A DNA stretch of 64,000 bases, taken from the NCBI RefSeq assembly GCF_031082405.1, contig NZ_JAVHJU010000004.1:648092-712091 (forward strand). The letters are read 5' to 3'. The notes under the pieces were generated by a model. It searched no databases and was not told where the DNA came from. It saw only the letters and a program-made list of their open reading frames with translations. The translations under genes were made by a program, and so were the position numbers. The stretch comes from Amycolatopsis sp. A133 (GTDB lineage Bacteria > Actinomycetota > Actinomycetes > Mycobacteriales > Pseudonocardiaceae). Shown piece by piece: positions 53,549 through 63,007 of this stretch; the first letter of the stretch is position 1, and each line of letters begins with the position of its first letter.

Positions 53549-54628
53549 TCAAGGTTGTTCGACGATTTCTGTGACCGCACGACTGTGTCCTCTGTGGACC
53601 GGGCCGCGCGTCCGCCGCGGGCGGCGGCTCGACTCGCGGACGACGAGCTCGGGCGTGAACACCACGTGCCGGTGCTCGTGCTCGGCGGGCGACTGCGATT
53701 CGGCGATGACCAGGGTCGCGGCCGTGCGCCCGATCTCGTGCCGCGGCTGGCGGACCGAGGTCAGCGGCACCGCGGCCGCGGCGGCGAAGTCGATGTCGTC
53801 GTAGCCGACGATCGCGAGATCCTCCGGGACCCGCACGCCCGCCCGCACGGTGGCCTGCAGCAGGCCCAGCGCCAGCAGGTCGTTCGCGCAGAAGACGGCG
53901 TCGGGCAGCACGGCCCTGGCCAGCAGCTGCTCGCCGGCTCGCAGGCCGCACGCGACGTTGAGGGCCGGCGCGGGCAGCACCTCGAGGACGTCCGGGGACC
54001 GGCCGGCCAGCCGGATCGCGTCCCGGGCGCCGCGGTGGCGCTCGGCCGCCTGGTGGATGCCGGCCGGGCCGGTGACCATCACGATCCGCTCACACCCCTC
54101 GGCCAGCAGGTGGGTGACCGCGAGCTCGCCGCCGTGGCGGTCGTCCACCGCGACCGAGCACAGGTCCGCCTCGGCCGTCGGGTGGTCGAGCAGCACCACC
54201 GAGATCCCCCGGTCCCGCAGCCACCGCAGCGACACCGCGCCGGACTGCACGGGCGTGATCAGCACGCCGTGCACCCGCTGCGAGGCCAGCAGCTCGACAT
54301 GCCCGCGTTCCTTGCCCGCCGACTCGCCGCTGTTGCACAGGATCACCGCGTGCCCGGCTTCGCTCGCCGCCTCTTCGACACCGCGGGCGACGTCGGTGAA
54401 GAACGGGTTGCCCACGTCCAGCACCACCAGGCCGATCGTGCGGGCGGTGCCGGAGCGCAGCTGGCGCGCCGGCTCGTTGCGGACGTACCCCAGTGCGTCG
54501 ATGGCGGCGAGGACCCGCTCGCGGGTGGCGGCGGCGACCACGTCGGGGCGGTTCAGCACGTTGGACACCGTGCCGACCGACACCCCGGCCCGGACGGCGA
54601 CGTCCCGGATGCCGATCGGCGGTTTCAC
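53549..54628 (-). CDS. LacI-family regulator of the pectin operon
   Basis: A 359-residue repressor. The DNA-binding head (IGIRDVAVRAGVSVGTVSNVLNRPDVVAAATRERVLAAIDALGYVRNEPARQLRSG) is followed by a ligand-binding domain (IGLVVLDVGNPFFTDVARGVEEAA; FCANDLLALGLLQA; DLAIVGYDDIDFA). The GTG at 54628 overlaps the stop of a small membrane protein gene (GTGA), which also fixes the start. Matching palindromes before that small gene and before the divergent lyase operon indicate autoregulation and control of the operon. The inducer is probably a rhamnogalacturonan fragment, by inference. Confidence 0.92.
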   Translation of the reverse strand: MKPPIGIRDVAVRAGVSVGTVSNVLNRPDVVAAATRERVLAAIDALGYVRNEPARQLRSGTARTIGLVVLDVGNPFFTDVARGVEEAASEAGHAVILCNSGESAGKERGHVELLASQRVHGVLITPVQSGAVSLRWLRDRGISVVLLDHPTAEADLCSVAVDDRHGGELAVTHLLAEGCERIVMVTGPAGIHQAAERHRGARDAIRLAGRSPDVLEVLPAPALNVACGLRAGEQLLARAVLPDAVFCANDLLALGLLQATVRAGVRVPEDLAIVGYDDIDFAAAAAVPLTSVRQPRHEIGRTAATLVIAESQSPAEHEHRHVVFTPELVVRESSRRPRRTRGPVHRGHSRAVTEIVEQP

Positions 54629-54831
54629 CGGCACTCCCGGGCGCGGACCGCGACGGCGGCCAGCACGAGCAGCCCCGGCGCGACGACCACGAAGGCCGGT
54701 GCCTGCCCCACGACGACGGCCACCACGACGATCGCGGTGACCAGCCCGAGGCTGCCGCGCCAGTTCAGGACGGTCTCCCGCCACGCCGCCGCACCCCGCA
54801 GGCCGGCGCGCAGCCCGAACCGTCCGTTCAT
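54625..54831 (-). CDS. Small membrane protein coupled to LacI, 68 residues
   Basis: A 68-residue protein with a basic N-terminus and two adjacent hydrophobic segments (about 28-43 and 46-62). A GGAAAAT site precedes the ATG at 54831, and the LacI operator is 24 bases further up. Its stop overlaps the LacI GTG, so the two are translationally coupled. The family is not recognised. Leading a LacI transcript with a tiny membrane protein is unusual and may tie regulator synthesis to membrane insertion. Confidence 0.6.
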   Translation of the reverse strand: MNGRFGLRAGLRGAAAWRETVLNWRGSLGLVTAIVVVAVVVGQAPAFVVVAPGLLVLAAVAVRARECR

Positions 54832-54855
54832 CGGATTTTCCTTCCCGAATTCGTC

Positions 54856-54871
54856 CTTGAATCGGTTCAAG
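54856..54871. promoter_or_regulatory. LacI operator A
   Basis: CTTGAATCGGTTCAAG, a perfect 6-base dyad around TCGG, upstream of the small membrane protein-LacI unit. Thirteen consecutive bases are identical to operator B. Confidence 0.65.
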
Positions 54872-55031
54872 CACGGTAAGTGCCGTTCACTCGTGGCGTC
54901 AACCAGCGAAAATTTCGAGGAAAGGGCTGTCCGGATCGAACCCGTCGAAGGGATTCCACCCGACGAACCCACGATTGATCTTCGACTTAGAAAGCGCTTA
55001 CTCGAAGACTGCACTGATCGGGTCGCCGAGG

Positions 55032-55068
55032 TTGACAACCCCTCGCCCGGGCGGTTTGAATCGGTTCA
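55032..55068 (+). promoter_or_regulatory. Promoter and LacI operator B of the lyase operon
   Basis: TTGACA (55032-55037), 18 bases, then TTGAAT (55056-55061). The operator TTGAATCGGTTCA (55056-55068) covers the -10 box, so bound repressor would block polymerase. The lyase gene starts 33 bases later. Confidence 0.65.
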
Positions 55069-55101
55069 TCGCGGTGGCGACGAGCTGACCGGAGGCCGAC
55101 G

Positions 55102-57837
55102 ATGTCCCCGCAGTCCCCCGAGTTCCCCCTGTCCCGGAGAGTCTTCCTCGGCGGTGTGTCCGCCCTGGCCGCCACGGCCGTCACACCGGCGGTGGCCACG
55201 GCGGCCACCGCCGCCGCGTCCGGCGGCGCGGTGCGCCTGCACTGGCTGGACGGCCGGCCCGCCGCCCCGGTGGGCTGCGCCTTCGGCGTTCCCTGGCCGA
55301 GGGGAACGCTGTCCAGGAACGTCCCGCTGGCCCTGCACGCCGGGGACGGCGCCGCCGTCCCCGTGCAGTCGTGGCCGCTGGCGTACTGGCCGGACGGCTC
55401 GGTCAAGTGGACCGGGCACGCCGTGACCGCCTCCGCCACCGCGGACACCTTCGCGCTGGCGCCCGGTAACCCCGCGGCGCCACCGGTCCCGGTCACCGTG
55501 CGCCGGTCACCGCGCGAAATCGTCGTGGCCAACGGAACGGTCGAGCTGAAGCTCGCCACGACCGGCGCCGTCGCCGTGCCAGCTCTCTCCCGGGCCGGGC
55601 GGGTCGTCGCCCGCGACGGCGAGCTCGTGCTGCGGCTGCAGGACCGGCCGGACGACGCCGACGACGACCGGGCACCCCGCCGCGAGGACTGGACGGGCAT
55701 CGTCGAACGCGCCGAGGTCGAGCAGCCAGGCCCGGTGCGCGCGGTGGTCAAGCTGACCGGCCGGTACCGGCGCGACCGCGGCCGCGGCACCCGCGCGATC
55801 CTGCCCTGGACGCTGCGGATCTACCTCGGCGCGGGCGACGATTCCCTGCGTGTCGTGCACAGCTTCCGCTGGGACGCCGACGAACACCACGACTTCGTCC
55901 GCGGGCTCGGCCTGCGGTTCTCGGTTCCGCTGACCGACGAGCCGCACAACCGGCACGTCCGCTTCGGCACCGCGGCCGGCGACGTGTGGGGTGAGCCGGT
56001 CCGGGTGCTCACCGGCCTGCGCCGCGACCCCGGCACCGCGGTCCGCAAGGCCCAGACCGACGGCACCGCCACGCCACCGGTCGCGCAGTGGGGCCAGCAG
56101 GTGCGCGACGGCTACCAGAACCTCGCTCTGTGGAACGACTTCACGCTGTTCCAGGAATCCGCCCGGCACTTCGCCGTGTGGAAGCGCACGAGCGCCGCGG
56201 GCAGCTGGCTGAAGCACGCGGGCCGCGGCGACCGCGCGTCCGGCTTCGGCTACGTGGGCGGGGTCGGCGGCGGCCTGGGCTTCGGGCTGCGCGATTTCTG
56301 GCAGCGCGCCCCGCGCTCGCTGGACGTCCGCGGCGCGGCCACGGACACGGCCTCGGTGACGCTCTGGTCGTACTCCCCGCTGGCACCGGCGCTGGACCTG
56401 CGCACCTACGACACCGTCGCCCACGGCCTCGACCTGTCCTACGAAGACGTTCAAGAGGGCTTCGCGACGCCGCAGGGCGTGGTGCGGTCCACCGAGATGC
56501 AGCTGTGGGCACTGGCGGCCACCCCGACCCGTGACACGATCGCCGCGCTCTCGGCCACGCTGACCACGCCGCCGCAGCTCGTCGCCGACCCGGGCACCTA
56601 CCACGCGGCCGGGGTGTTCGGCCGCTGGAGCCTGCCCGACCGCAGCACGCCCGCCCGCGCGGCCCTCGAAGACGGGATCGCCCGGGAGATCGGCTTCTAC
56701 GCCGACCAGGTCGACGAGCGCGAGTGGTACGGGTTCTGGCACTACGGCGACGTCATGCACACCTACGACGCCGACCGCCACGAATGGCGCTACGACGTCG
56801 GCGGGTACGCCTGGGACAACGCCGAGCTCGGCACGGACGCCCTGCTCTGGTACGCCTTCCTGCGCTCGGGCGATCCCCGGACGTTCCGGCTCGCGCGCGC
56901 CATGACCCAGCACGTGTCCGAAGTGGACACCCACCACGGCGGCCGGTTCGCCGGCCTCGGGTCGCGCCACGCCGTTGTGCACTGGGGCGACGGCGCCAAG
57001 GAGGCGCGGGTCGGCGAATCGTTCACGAAGCGGTTCTCCTACTACCTCACCGCCGACGAGCTGCTGGGCGACCTGATCCGCTCGTCGCTGCAGGTCGACG
57101 AGACCCTGCGCACGGTGGACCCGCTGCGCGAAGTCCTGCCGCCGCAGACCAAGGCACCGGCCCGCGTCCGGATCGGACCCGACTGGTACGCGCTCGTCAG
57201 CAACTGGCTGACGGAGTGGGAACGCACCGGCGACGTCCGCTGGCGCGACAGGATCGTCACCGGCATGAAGGACATCGCCACGTTCCCCGCCGGGCTCTTC
57301 ACCGGCGAGGCGGGCGGCGCGGTCGGCTTCGACCCGGCGACCGGCCACCTCGTGAACCTGGAGAAGGGCGACTTCGACGGCGGCTACAACCTCTCGATGG
57401 CCTTCCTCGGCGAGCAGATCCTCTGGGAGGCGCTCGACCTGGTCGACGTCCCGGAGTTCCGCCGGACCTACCTGGACTTCGCCCGGTACGCCCAGGCGCC
57501 GTCGGCCGAGAAGATCGCCCGGTACGGCCGCGACTTCAACCCGGGACTGTTCAAGACGATCTACTCGCGCGTCACGGCCTGGGCGGGCGAGCAGCTCGGC
57601 GACGCGAGCCTGCGCAAACGCGGCTGGGACCAGTTCACCGGCGACCCGGCGGGCAAGCCGTGGCCGCCCGCCGAGCGCGTCACCGGCTCCGCCGTCGCCG
57701 GTCCGGTGACCGAGATCCCCACGCGCACCACGACGAACCCCGCGGGCGATTTTGCCACGTTCGCGACGAACGACTTCGCCCAGCGGAACCTGGCCACCAT
57801 CGCCCTGCTCGCCATCGCCCCGGAGGAAGCGCCGTGA
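55102..57837 (+). CDS. Tat-exported rhamnogalacturonan lyase-like protein (YetA family)
   Basis: A 911-residue exported protein. The Tat signal SRRVFLGGVSALAATA begins at residue 11. The body matches the exo-rhamnogalacturonan lyase/YetA-like family: a beta-sandwich start (VRLHWLDGRPAAPVGCAFGVPWPRG), FGLRDFWQRAPRSL, and an alpha-barrel C-terminus (DVGGYAWDNAELGTDALLWYA; HHGGRFAGLGSRHAVVHW). Characterised relatives remove disaccharides from the end of the rhamnogalacturonan backbone by beta-elimination. It is the first gene of a three-gene operon with an acetylesterase and a beta-galactosidase. Confidence 0.85.
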   Translation: MSPQSPEFPLSRRVFLGGVSALAATAVTPAVATAATAAASGGAVRLHWLDGRPAAPVGCAFGVPWPRGTLSRNVPLALHAGDGAAVPVQSWPLAYWPDGSVKWTGHAVTASATADTFALAPGNPAAPPVPVTVRRSPREIVVANGTVELKLATTGAVAVPALSRAGRVVARDGELVLRLQDRPDDADDDRAPRREDWTGIVERAEVEQPGPVRAVVKLTGRYRRDRGRGTRAILPWTLRIYLGAGDDSLRVVHSFRWDADEHHDFVRGLGLRFSVPLTDEPHNRHVRFGTAAGDVWGEPVRVLTGLRRDPGTAVRKAQTDGTATPPVAQWGQQVRDGYQNLALWNDFTLFQESARHFAVWKRTSAAGSWLKHAGRGDRASGFGYVGGVGGGLGFGLRDFWQRAPRSLDVRGAATDTASVTLWSYSPLAPALDLRTYDTVAHGLDLSYEDVQEGFATPQGVVRSTEMQLWALAATPTRDTIAALSATLTTPPQLVADPGTYHAAGVFGRWSLPDRSTPARAALEDGIAREIGFYADQVDEREWYGFWHYGDVMHTYDADRHEWRYDVGGYAWDNAELGTDALLWYAFLRSGDPRTFRLARAMTQHVSEVDTHHGGRFAGLGSRHAVVHWGDGAKEARVGESFTKRFSYYLTADELLGDLIRSSLQVDETLRTVDPLREVLPPQTKAPARVRIGPDWYALVSNWLTEWERTGDVRWRDRIVTGMKDIATFPAGLFTGEAGGAVGFDPATGHLVNLEKGDFDGGYNLSMAFLGEQILWEALDLVDVPEFRRTYLDFARYAQAPSAEKIARYGRDFNPGLFKTIYSRVTAWAGEQLGDASLRKRGWDQFTGDPAGKPWPPAERVTGSAVAGPVTEIPTRTTTNPAGDFATFATNDFAQRNLATIALLAIAPEEAP

Positions 57838-58865
57838 AGATCCTCGCCGTGGTCGCCGCCCTCGTCCTCGGCTCGGTCCCGGCGGCCGCGTCCCCACACT
57901 GGACCGTGTGCACCGGCTCGTGCTCGTTCGACGTGCCGGCGGGCGACTACCAGGTCGACGTGGTCCTGGGCGGCCGCGACGCCGGGTCGACCGGGCTCGA
58001 CGTCGAGGCCCGGCGGATCGCGCTGGCCCCGGTGGCGACCAAGGCGGGGCAGTACGCCGAGCGCTCGGTGACGGTCGAGGTCCGCACCCCGGAGGGGATG
58101 CCGAGCGGCCAGGACGGACCTGGCACCCCGGGCCTGCAGGTGCACCTCACCGGTCCGGCGCCGCAGCCGGTCCGGATCGCCGTGACGCCGAGGCCGAAGG
58201 CGCCGCGGATCTTCGTGATCAGCGACTCCACCGCCTCGGACTGGGCGAAGCTGCCGAAGAACGGCTGGGCCCAGGCCCTGCCGGAGTTCTTCCGCGCCGG
58301 GCCGAGCGTGCGGAACTACGCCCAGTCCGGCGCGAGCACGGTCAGTTACCTCGCGGACCCGCTCTACTTCGCCCGGGTGCGCCCGATGATCCGGGGCGGG
58401 GACACGGTCCTGATCCAGCTGGCGCACAACGACAAGCAGACGACCGAAGACGTCTACCGGGCCAACCTCGCGACGCTGATCGACGGCGTCCGGGCGCAGG
58501 GTGGGGCACCGGTGCTGGTCACGCCCCCGGTGCGGCACCGGTTCGGCGCGGACGGGAAGCTCACCCCACTCGGCCTCGTGGTCAACAACCTCGGCGTGGA
58601 CCTGCCCGCGGTGATGCGGGACGTGGCCCGGCAGCAGAAGATCCCGCTGCTCGACCTCACCGCGCGCAGCCAGGCGCTGCTGGAAAGCCTGGGCGAAGCC
58701 GCTTCCTGGCCGCTCTACCTGACCCTCGCGCACGACGGCGTCGACGACGCGACCCACCTCAGCCGGTACGGCGCCGAGCAGTTCGCCGCGCTCGTCGCGC
58801 GGGCCGCGGCCCAGGCCCGGTTGCCGCTCGCGGCCTTCCTGCGTCCCGAAAGGCTCGGACGATGA
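57834..58865 (+). CDS. Secreted rhamnogalacturonan acetylesterase-like SGNH hydrolase (CE12)
   Basis: A 343-residue secreted esterase. The signal peptide ends near residue 20. A short N-terminal beta-domain precedes the SGNH core: block I is FVISDSTASDW (Ser nucleophile), block III is QLAHNDK and block V is DDATHLSRYG (Asp/His). This spelling is typical of carbohydrate esterase family 12, which removes acetyl groups from rhamnogalacturonan so lyases can act. The GTG overlaps the lyase stop (GTGA), and its stop overlaps the next ATG, showing tight coupling. Confidence 0.9.
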   Translation: MKILAVVAALVLGSVPAAASPHWTVCTGSCSFDVPAGDYQVDVVLGGRDAGSTGLDVEARRIALAPVATKAGQYAERSVTVEVRTPEGMPSGQDGPGTPGLQVHLTGPAPQPVRIAVTPRPKAPRIFVISDSTASDWAKLPKNGWAQALPEFFRAGPSVRNYAQSGASTVSYLADPLYFARVRPMIRGGDTVLIQLAHNDKQTTEDVYRANLATLIDGVRAQGGAPVLVTPPVRHRFGADGKLTPLGLVVNNLGVDLPAVMRDVARQQKIPLLDLTARSQALLESLGEAASWPLYLTLAHDGVDDATHLSRYGAEQFAALVARAAAQARLPLAAFLRPERLGR

Positions 58866-61792
58866 GACGCCGTCTTCTCGCCCTCGTGCTGGCCCTCGCC
58901 ACGGCGGCCGGGGTGAGCAGCGCGCCCGTGGCCGAAGCGGCCCCGGCCGCGAAGCACCGGATCACGTTCGACAAGTATTCGCTGATGCTGGACGGCCACC
59001 GGCAATTCCTCTGGTCCGGCGAGTTCCACCCGTTCCGGCTGCCGAGCCCGGACCTGTGGCGGGACGTGCTGCAGAAGATGAAGGCCACCGGCTACACGGC
59101 GGTCTCGATCTACTTCGACTGGAACTACCACTCGCCCGCACCCGGGGTGTACGACTTCACCGGCGTCCGCGACATGGACCGCGTCCTCGACCTCGCCGCC
59201 GAAGCGGGCCTGTACGTCATCGCCCGGCCCGGGCCGTACATCAACGCCGAGGTCACCGGCGGCGGCTTCCCCGGCTGGCTGGCCACGCAGCAGGGCACCG
59301 CCCGCAGCGACGCGCCCGACTACCTGGCCGCGGCCGACGAGTGGCTGACCGCGATCGACCGCGTCATCGCGCGGCACCAGTACGTCGACGGCCGCGGGTC
59401 CGTCGTCCTCTACCAGATCGAGAACGAGCTGGCCGCCACCGGCGTGGCCCAGCAGAACTACATCACGCACCTCTACGACAAGGTGCGCGCCGACCGCATC
59501 TCCGTCCCGATCTTCCACAACGACCGCGGGCGCAACGGCATCTGGGTGCCGCCGGACTCCGGCGTCCCCGGCACGGTCCCGGGCAAGGTCGACCTGTACG
59601 CGTGGGACACCTACCCGGGCGGCACCTGCCGTCCCGACGCCACTCCCGGGCCGCCCAACAACGCACCGGACTGGGGGCTTTACGGACCGGGCGGGGCGAA
59701 GGGCGGCGCGAGCGCGTCGCCGAACACGCCGGGGTTCACCGCGGAGTTCGGCGGCGGCTGGTTCGACTACTGGGGCAGCAACGGCACCTACCCCTGCACC
59801 GCGGTCCGCCAGGGACCCGGTTACGAGCGCGTGTTCTACGGCACGAACATCGCCAACGGGCTGACCATCCAGAACTTCTACATGACCTTCGGCGGCACGT
59901 CGTGGGGCTGGCTGCCGGCGCCGGTGGTCTACAGCTCCTACGACTACGGCGCGGCGATCGACGAAGGACGCCAGCTGCGGCCCAAAGCGCTGACCATGAA
60001 GGAACTGGGGTACTTCCTGCAGGCGGTGCCGCCGATCACCAAGCAGGACAAGGCGGATCCCGTCACGCCGTCTTCGACGGCGGTGAAGGTGTACCACAAC
60101 GTCAACCCGGACACGCAAACCCACTTCTACCTGCCGGTGCACAACCCGTCGAAGGCCACCACGAACGACGTCTTCACCTTCCCGGTGTCCACACCGGACG
60201 GTGCGTACACCGTCCCGCAGGCGGGCACCCTGCGGCTCGACGGCCAGGACGCCAAGCACCTGGTGGCGAACTTCGACCTCGCGGGCCAGCACCTGGTGTA
60301 CTCGACGTCGGAGATCATGACCTCGGTCGCGGGCACCGTGCTGCTGCACGGCCGTCCCGGCGAAGACGGGGAGACGGCACTGCGCTACCCCCGGGAACCG
60401 AAGGTGGAGGTGCTGGCCGGGAACGTCACGTCCACCTGGGACGCGGGTCGCGGCGACCTGCGGCTGAACCACGTCCACAACGGACTCGCCCGGGTGCGGG
60501 TCTCGGGCGGTGGCCGGCCGCCGGTCACCCTGCTGCTGGCCGACAGCCCCACCGCGGACACGTTCTGGCGGCTCGGCACCGCCGCCGGGCCCGTCCTCGT
60601 CCGCGGTCCCGCGCTGCTGCGCACCGCCCGGTTCCACGGCGGCGTGCTCGCCCTGACCGGTGACACCGCGCAGGCCGGTGACCTCGAAGTGTGGGGACCG
60701 GGCGCGAGGATTTCCTGGAACGGGCGGCCGATCCGGGCCTGGCAGACCTCTTCGGGGAGCCTGCTGACGCGGCTTCCCGGCCCGGCGGCCGTCGAGCTCC
60801 CTGCGCTGACCGGCTGGAAGCAGGCCGCCGGTTCGCCGGAATCGGCTGTCGCCTACGACGACTCGTCGTGGCCGGCGGCGACCAAGACGGACACCGCGAG
60901 CACCACCAAACCGCCGGCAGGTCAGCCGGTGCTCACCGCGGACGACTACGGCTTCCACACCGGCGACGTCTGGTACCGCGGGCATTCCCGCGACCCGGTC
61001 CCGGCCCAGCTGAGCCTGGACTACGGCGCGGGCGGGGCGGGCATGCTGCAGGCGTGGCTCGACGGGCACTACCTCGGCCGGCACGTGCTGCCGAGCGCAC
61101 TGCCCGCCCCGCCGACGTCCGGCACGGCGACCTTCGCCGTACCCGCGGAACTGCGCGGGAGCGGGGACCACGTCCTGTCGGTGATGGTGCGCAACAACGG
61201 GCACAACGAAGACGGCGACGTCAACGACGCCCACAAGGAAGGCCGCGGGCTCATTTCGACGACGCTCACCGGGGCCGCCTGGAAGATCCGCGGCGGTGTC
61301 GCCGATCCGGTGCGGGGCCCGCTGAACAACGGCGGCCTCGACGGCGAGCGCGCCGGCTGGTCCCTGCCCGGTTACCCGGACGGCCGGTGGGCGGCGGCCC
61401 AGGTGCCCGCCGCGACGGCGGCCCCGGGAACCACGTGGTACCGCACGAACTTCACCCTGGACGTACCGAATGGACACGACGTCTCGCTGGGCCTGACCAT
61501 CGGCGACCCGGCCACGCCGCGGTCGGGCGGTCACTACGGGGCGCTGGTCTTCGTCAACGGGTGGAACCTCGGGCAGTACCTCGCCGACGTGGGGCCGCAG
61601 CACACGTTCGTGCTGCCCAACGGAATCCTGGACCCGCACGGCCGCAACACCCTCGCCTTGGCCGTCACCGGTGACGGCGGTCCGGGCAACGGCCTCGAAA
61701 CGGTGGCACTGACCAACCTCGGCACCGTCCGGGGCGGCGTCGCGGTCCGGCTGGTGGATTCTCCGCGGTACCGGCCCCGCCCAGGCGGGTGA
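58862..61792 (+). CDS. Secreted GH35 beta-galactosidase
   Basis: A 976-residue secreted enzyme. The signal peptide is at residues 1-27. The family 35 TIM barrel has IYFDWNYHSPAPGVYDFTG, ARPGPYINAEVTGGGFPGWL, the acid/base Glu189 in QIENEL and the nucleophile Glu295 in TAEFGGGW. Several beta-rich domains follow, the last with jelly-roll features (LGLTIGDPATPRSGGHYGALVFVNGWNLGQYL). It removes terminal galactose from galactan or arabinogalactan side chains, which suits the lyase, esterase and GH53 neighbours. The ATG overlaps the esterase stop (ATGA). Confidence 0.93.
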   Translation: MRRRLLALVLALATAAGVSSAPVAEAAPAAKHRITFDKYSLMLDGHRQFLWSGEFHPFRLPSPDLWRDVLQKMKATGYTAVSIYFDWNYHSPAPGVYDFTGVRDMDRVLDLAAEAGLYVIARPGPYINAEVTGGGFPGWLATQQGTARSDAPDYLAAADEWLTAIDRVIARHQYVDGRGSVVLYQIENELAATGVAQQNYITHLYDKVRADRISVPIFHNDRGRNGIWVPPDSGVPGTVPGKVDLYAWDTYPGGTCRPDATPGPPNNAPDWGLYGPGGAKGGASASPNTPGFTAEFGGGWFDYWGSNGTYPCTAVRQGPGYERVFYGTNIANGLTIQNFYMTFGGTSWGWLPAPVVYSSYDYGAAIDEGRQLRPKALTMKELGYFLQAVPPITKQDKADPVTPSSTAVKVYHNVNPDTQTHFYLPVHNPSKATTNDVFTFPVSTPDGAYTVPQAGTLRLDGQDAKHLVANFDLAGQHLVYSTSEIMTSVAGTVLLHGRPGEDGETALRYPREPKVEVLAGNVTSTWDAGRGDLRLNHVHNGLARVRVSGGGRPPVTLLLADSPTADTFWRLGTAAGPVLVRGPALLRTARFHGGVLALTGDTAQAGDLEVWGPGARISWNGRPIRAWQTSSGSLLTRLPGPAAVELPALTGWKQAAGSPESAVAYDDSSWPAATKTDTASTTKPPAGQPVLTADDYGFHTGDVWYRGHSRDPVPAQLSLDYGAGGAGMLQAWLDGHYLGRHVLPSALPAPPTSGTATFAVPAELRGSGDHVLSVMVRNNGHNEDGDVNDAHKEGRGLISTTLTGAAWKIRGGVADPVRGPLNNGGLDGERAGWSLPGYPDGRWAAAQVPAATAAPGTTWYRTNFTLDVPNGHDVSLGLTIGDPATPRSGGHYGALVFVNGWNLGQYLADVGPQHTFVLPNGILDPHGRNTLALAVTGDGGPGNGLETVALTNLGTVRGGVAVRLVDSPRYRPRPGG

Positions 61793-61892
61793 GGCCCGCG
61801 GCAGGCCGGTTTCCGCGCGGCCCGCCGTGGGTATTCCCGTGTCGCCGGCAACACAACGACTGACCGTGCGTACCTGTGCGCGAGGTGAGGTC

Positions 61893-62864
61893 ATGGTGAC
61901 GACGACGACGCCCGATGGCGAGCCCCTGCCGTTCAACATCGAAACCACCGACGTCGCGGAGCTGGAAGCGGCCGTCGGAGTCCTGCGGGCACTGGACTAC
62001 CGGCAGGGCGGCGGGTTCTGCCGCGACGCCGTCCGGGTGGTCAAGACGGCGAGCCTCCTGCTGCACTGGGGAACGGTCCCGGAGCCGTTGCGGGCCAGGC
62101 TGTACACCGTGCTGGCCGACGTGCACAACCTGCTCGGCTGGACGGAATTCGACATCGGGCACGGAGAACCGGCCCGGCGCCGGTTCGGGCGGGCACTGGA
62201 ACTCGCGGCCGAGGCGGGCAACGACAACCTGGTGGCTAACATCCGTTACCGGCTCGGCCGCCTGCACCTGCACCGCCACGACGTCCCCCGCGCACTGGCG
62301 GAATTCGCCAGGGGCGGGGTGGCCGCGCGGCGCTCGGGTTCCCGGCGGGCCCTGGCTATCCTGCAGGCCAACGAGGCGTGGGCGTTCGCGATGGGCGGCG
62401 ACGAACGGGCGGCCCTGAACCGGCTGGCCGAGGCCGAGACGGCGTTCACCGAGGCGGGTTCGTGGCTCCCGCCGCGGCCGTGGGAGGCGTTCTTCGGCGA
62501 GGCGGACATGGCGGCGATGTGCGGCACGGTGCTGACGGAGCTGGCCGAGTCGGTGGCCCCCCGTCACAGCGGCGCAGCGATCGTCCAGCTGACGGGCGCG
62601 GCCGGCCGCTACGGCGCCGACATGACCCGCAGCCGGTCGCTCACGTTGATCATGCTGGCCCAGAACCACGCGCTCGGCGGCGACTTCGACGAGGCCACCC
62701 GGATCGGCGCCGAGGCGATCGAGCTGGCCGGCCACGTGGGATCGGTCCGGCCGAAGGACCGCCTGGCCCCCCTGCAACGGCGGTGCCTCGAGCGGCGGAG
62801 CGACCCGGCGGTGAGCGTCCTGCTCGAGGGCATCGCGGAATACCGCAGCCGGCCACTTTCGTAG
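61893..62864 (+). CDS. TPR-repeat cytoplasmic protein
   Basis: A 323-residue, mostly helical protein with TPR-like pairs (ARLYTVLADVHNLLGWTEFDIGHGEPARRRFGRALELAAEAGN; VANIRYRLGRLHLHRHDVPRALAEF; ATRIGAEAIELAGHVG). It resembles the repeat half of actinobacterial regulators that also have an N-terminal helix-turn-helix, but no such domain is present here. The ATG at 61893 follows GAGG; an earlier ATG at 61827 has none. A hairpin terminator follows at 62870. Function unknown; probably a protein-binding scaffold. Confidence 0.75.
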   Translation: MVTTTTPDGEPLPFNIETTDVAELEAAVGVLRALDYRQGGGFCRDAVRVVKTASLLLHWGTVPEPLRARLYTVLADVHNLLGWTEFDIGHGEPARRRFGRALELAAEAGNDNLVANIRYRLGRLHLHRHDVPRALAEFARGGVAARRSGSRRALAILQANEAWAFAMGGDERAALNRLAEAETAFTEAGSWLPPRPWEAFFGEADMAAMCGTVLTELAESVAPRHSGAAIVQLTGAAGRYGADMTRSRSLTLIMLAQNHALGGDFDEATRIGAEAIELAGHVGSVRPKDRLAPLQRRCLERRSDPAVSVLLEGIAEYRSRPLS

Positions 62865-62869
62865 GGAAA

Positions 62870-62896
62870 GTTCCGCTTTGAAACGCAAAGCGGAAC
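62870..62896 (+). terminator. Hairpin terminator after the TPR gene
   Basis: A perfect 11-base stem (62870-62880 with 62886-62896) and 5-base loop, six bases after the TPR gene stop. Confidence 0.75.
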
Positions 62897-62912
62897 CGAG
62901 CCCCATCCGGGT

Positions 62913-62938
62913 GTTTGGTCTTCGGGGGAGGTGGGTAG
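62913..62938 (+). promoter_or_regulatory. SigB-like stress promoter
   Basis: GTTT (62913-62916), 16 bases, GGGTAG (62933-62938), close to the general-stress sigma (SigB/SigF) consensus GTTT-N14-17-GGGTAT. The anti-anti-sigma gene starts 69 bases further on. Confidence 0.6.
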
Positions 62939-63007
62939 TACCGATCCGGAGCGGACCGGCCATGGGTGCCGGGCTGCCCGCCGGACGACGGAGAAGGGAT
63001 TTCCGCA

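Noticed and set aside
58715-61948. Open frame of over 1000 codons on the minus strand
   Set aside because: Antisense shadow of the GH35 gene; no ribosome site or recognisable domain.
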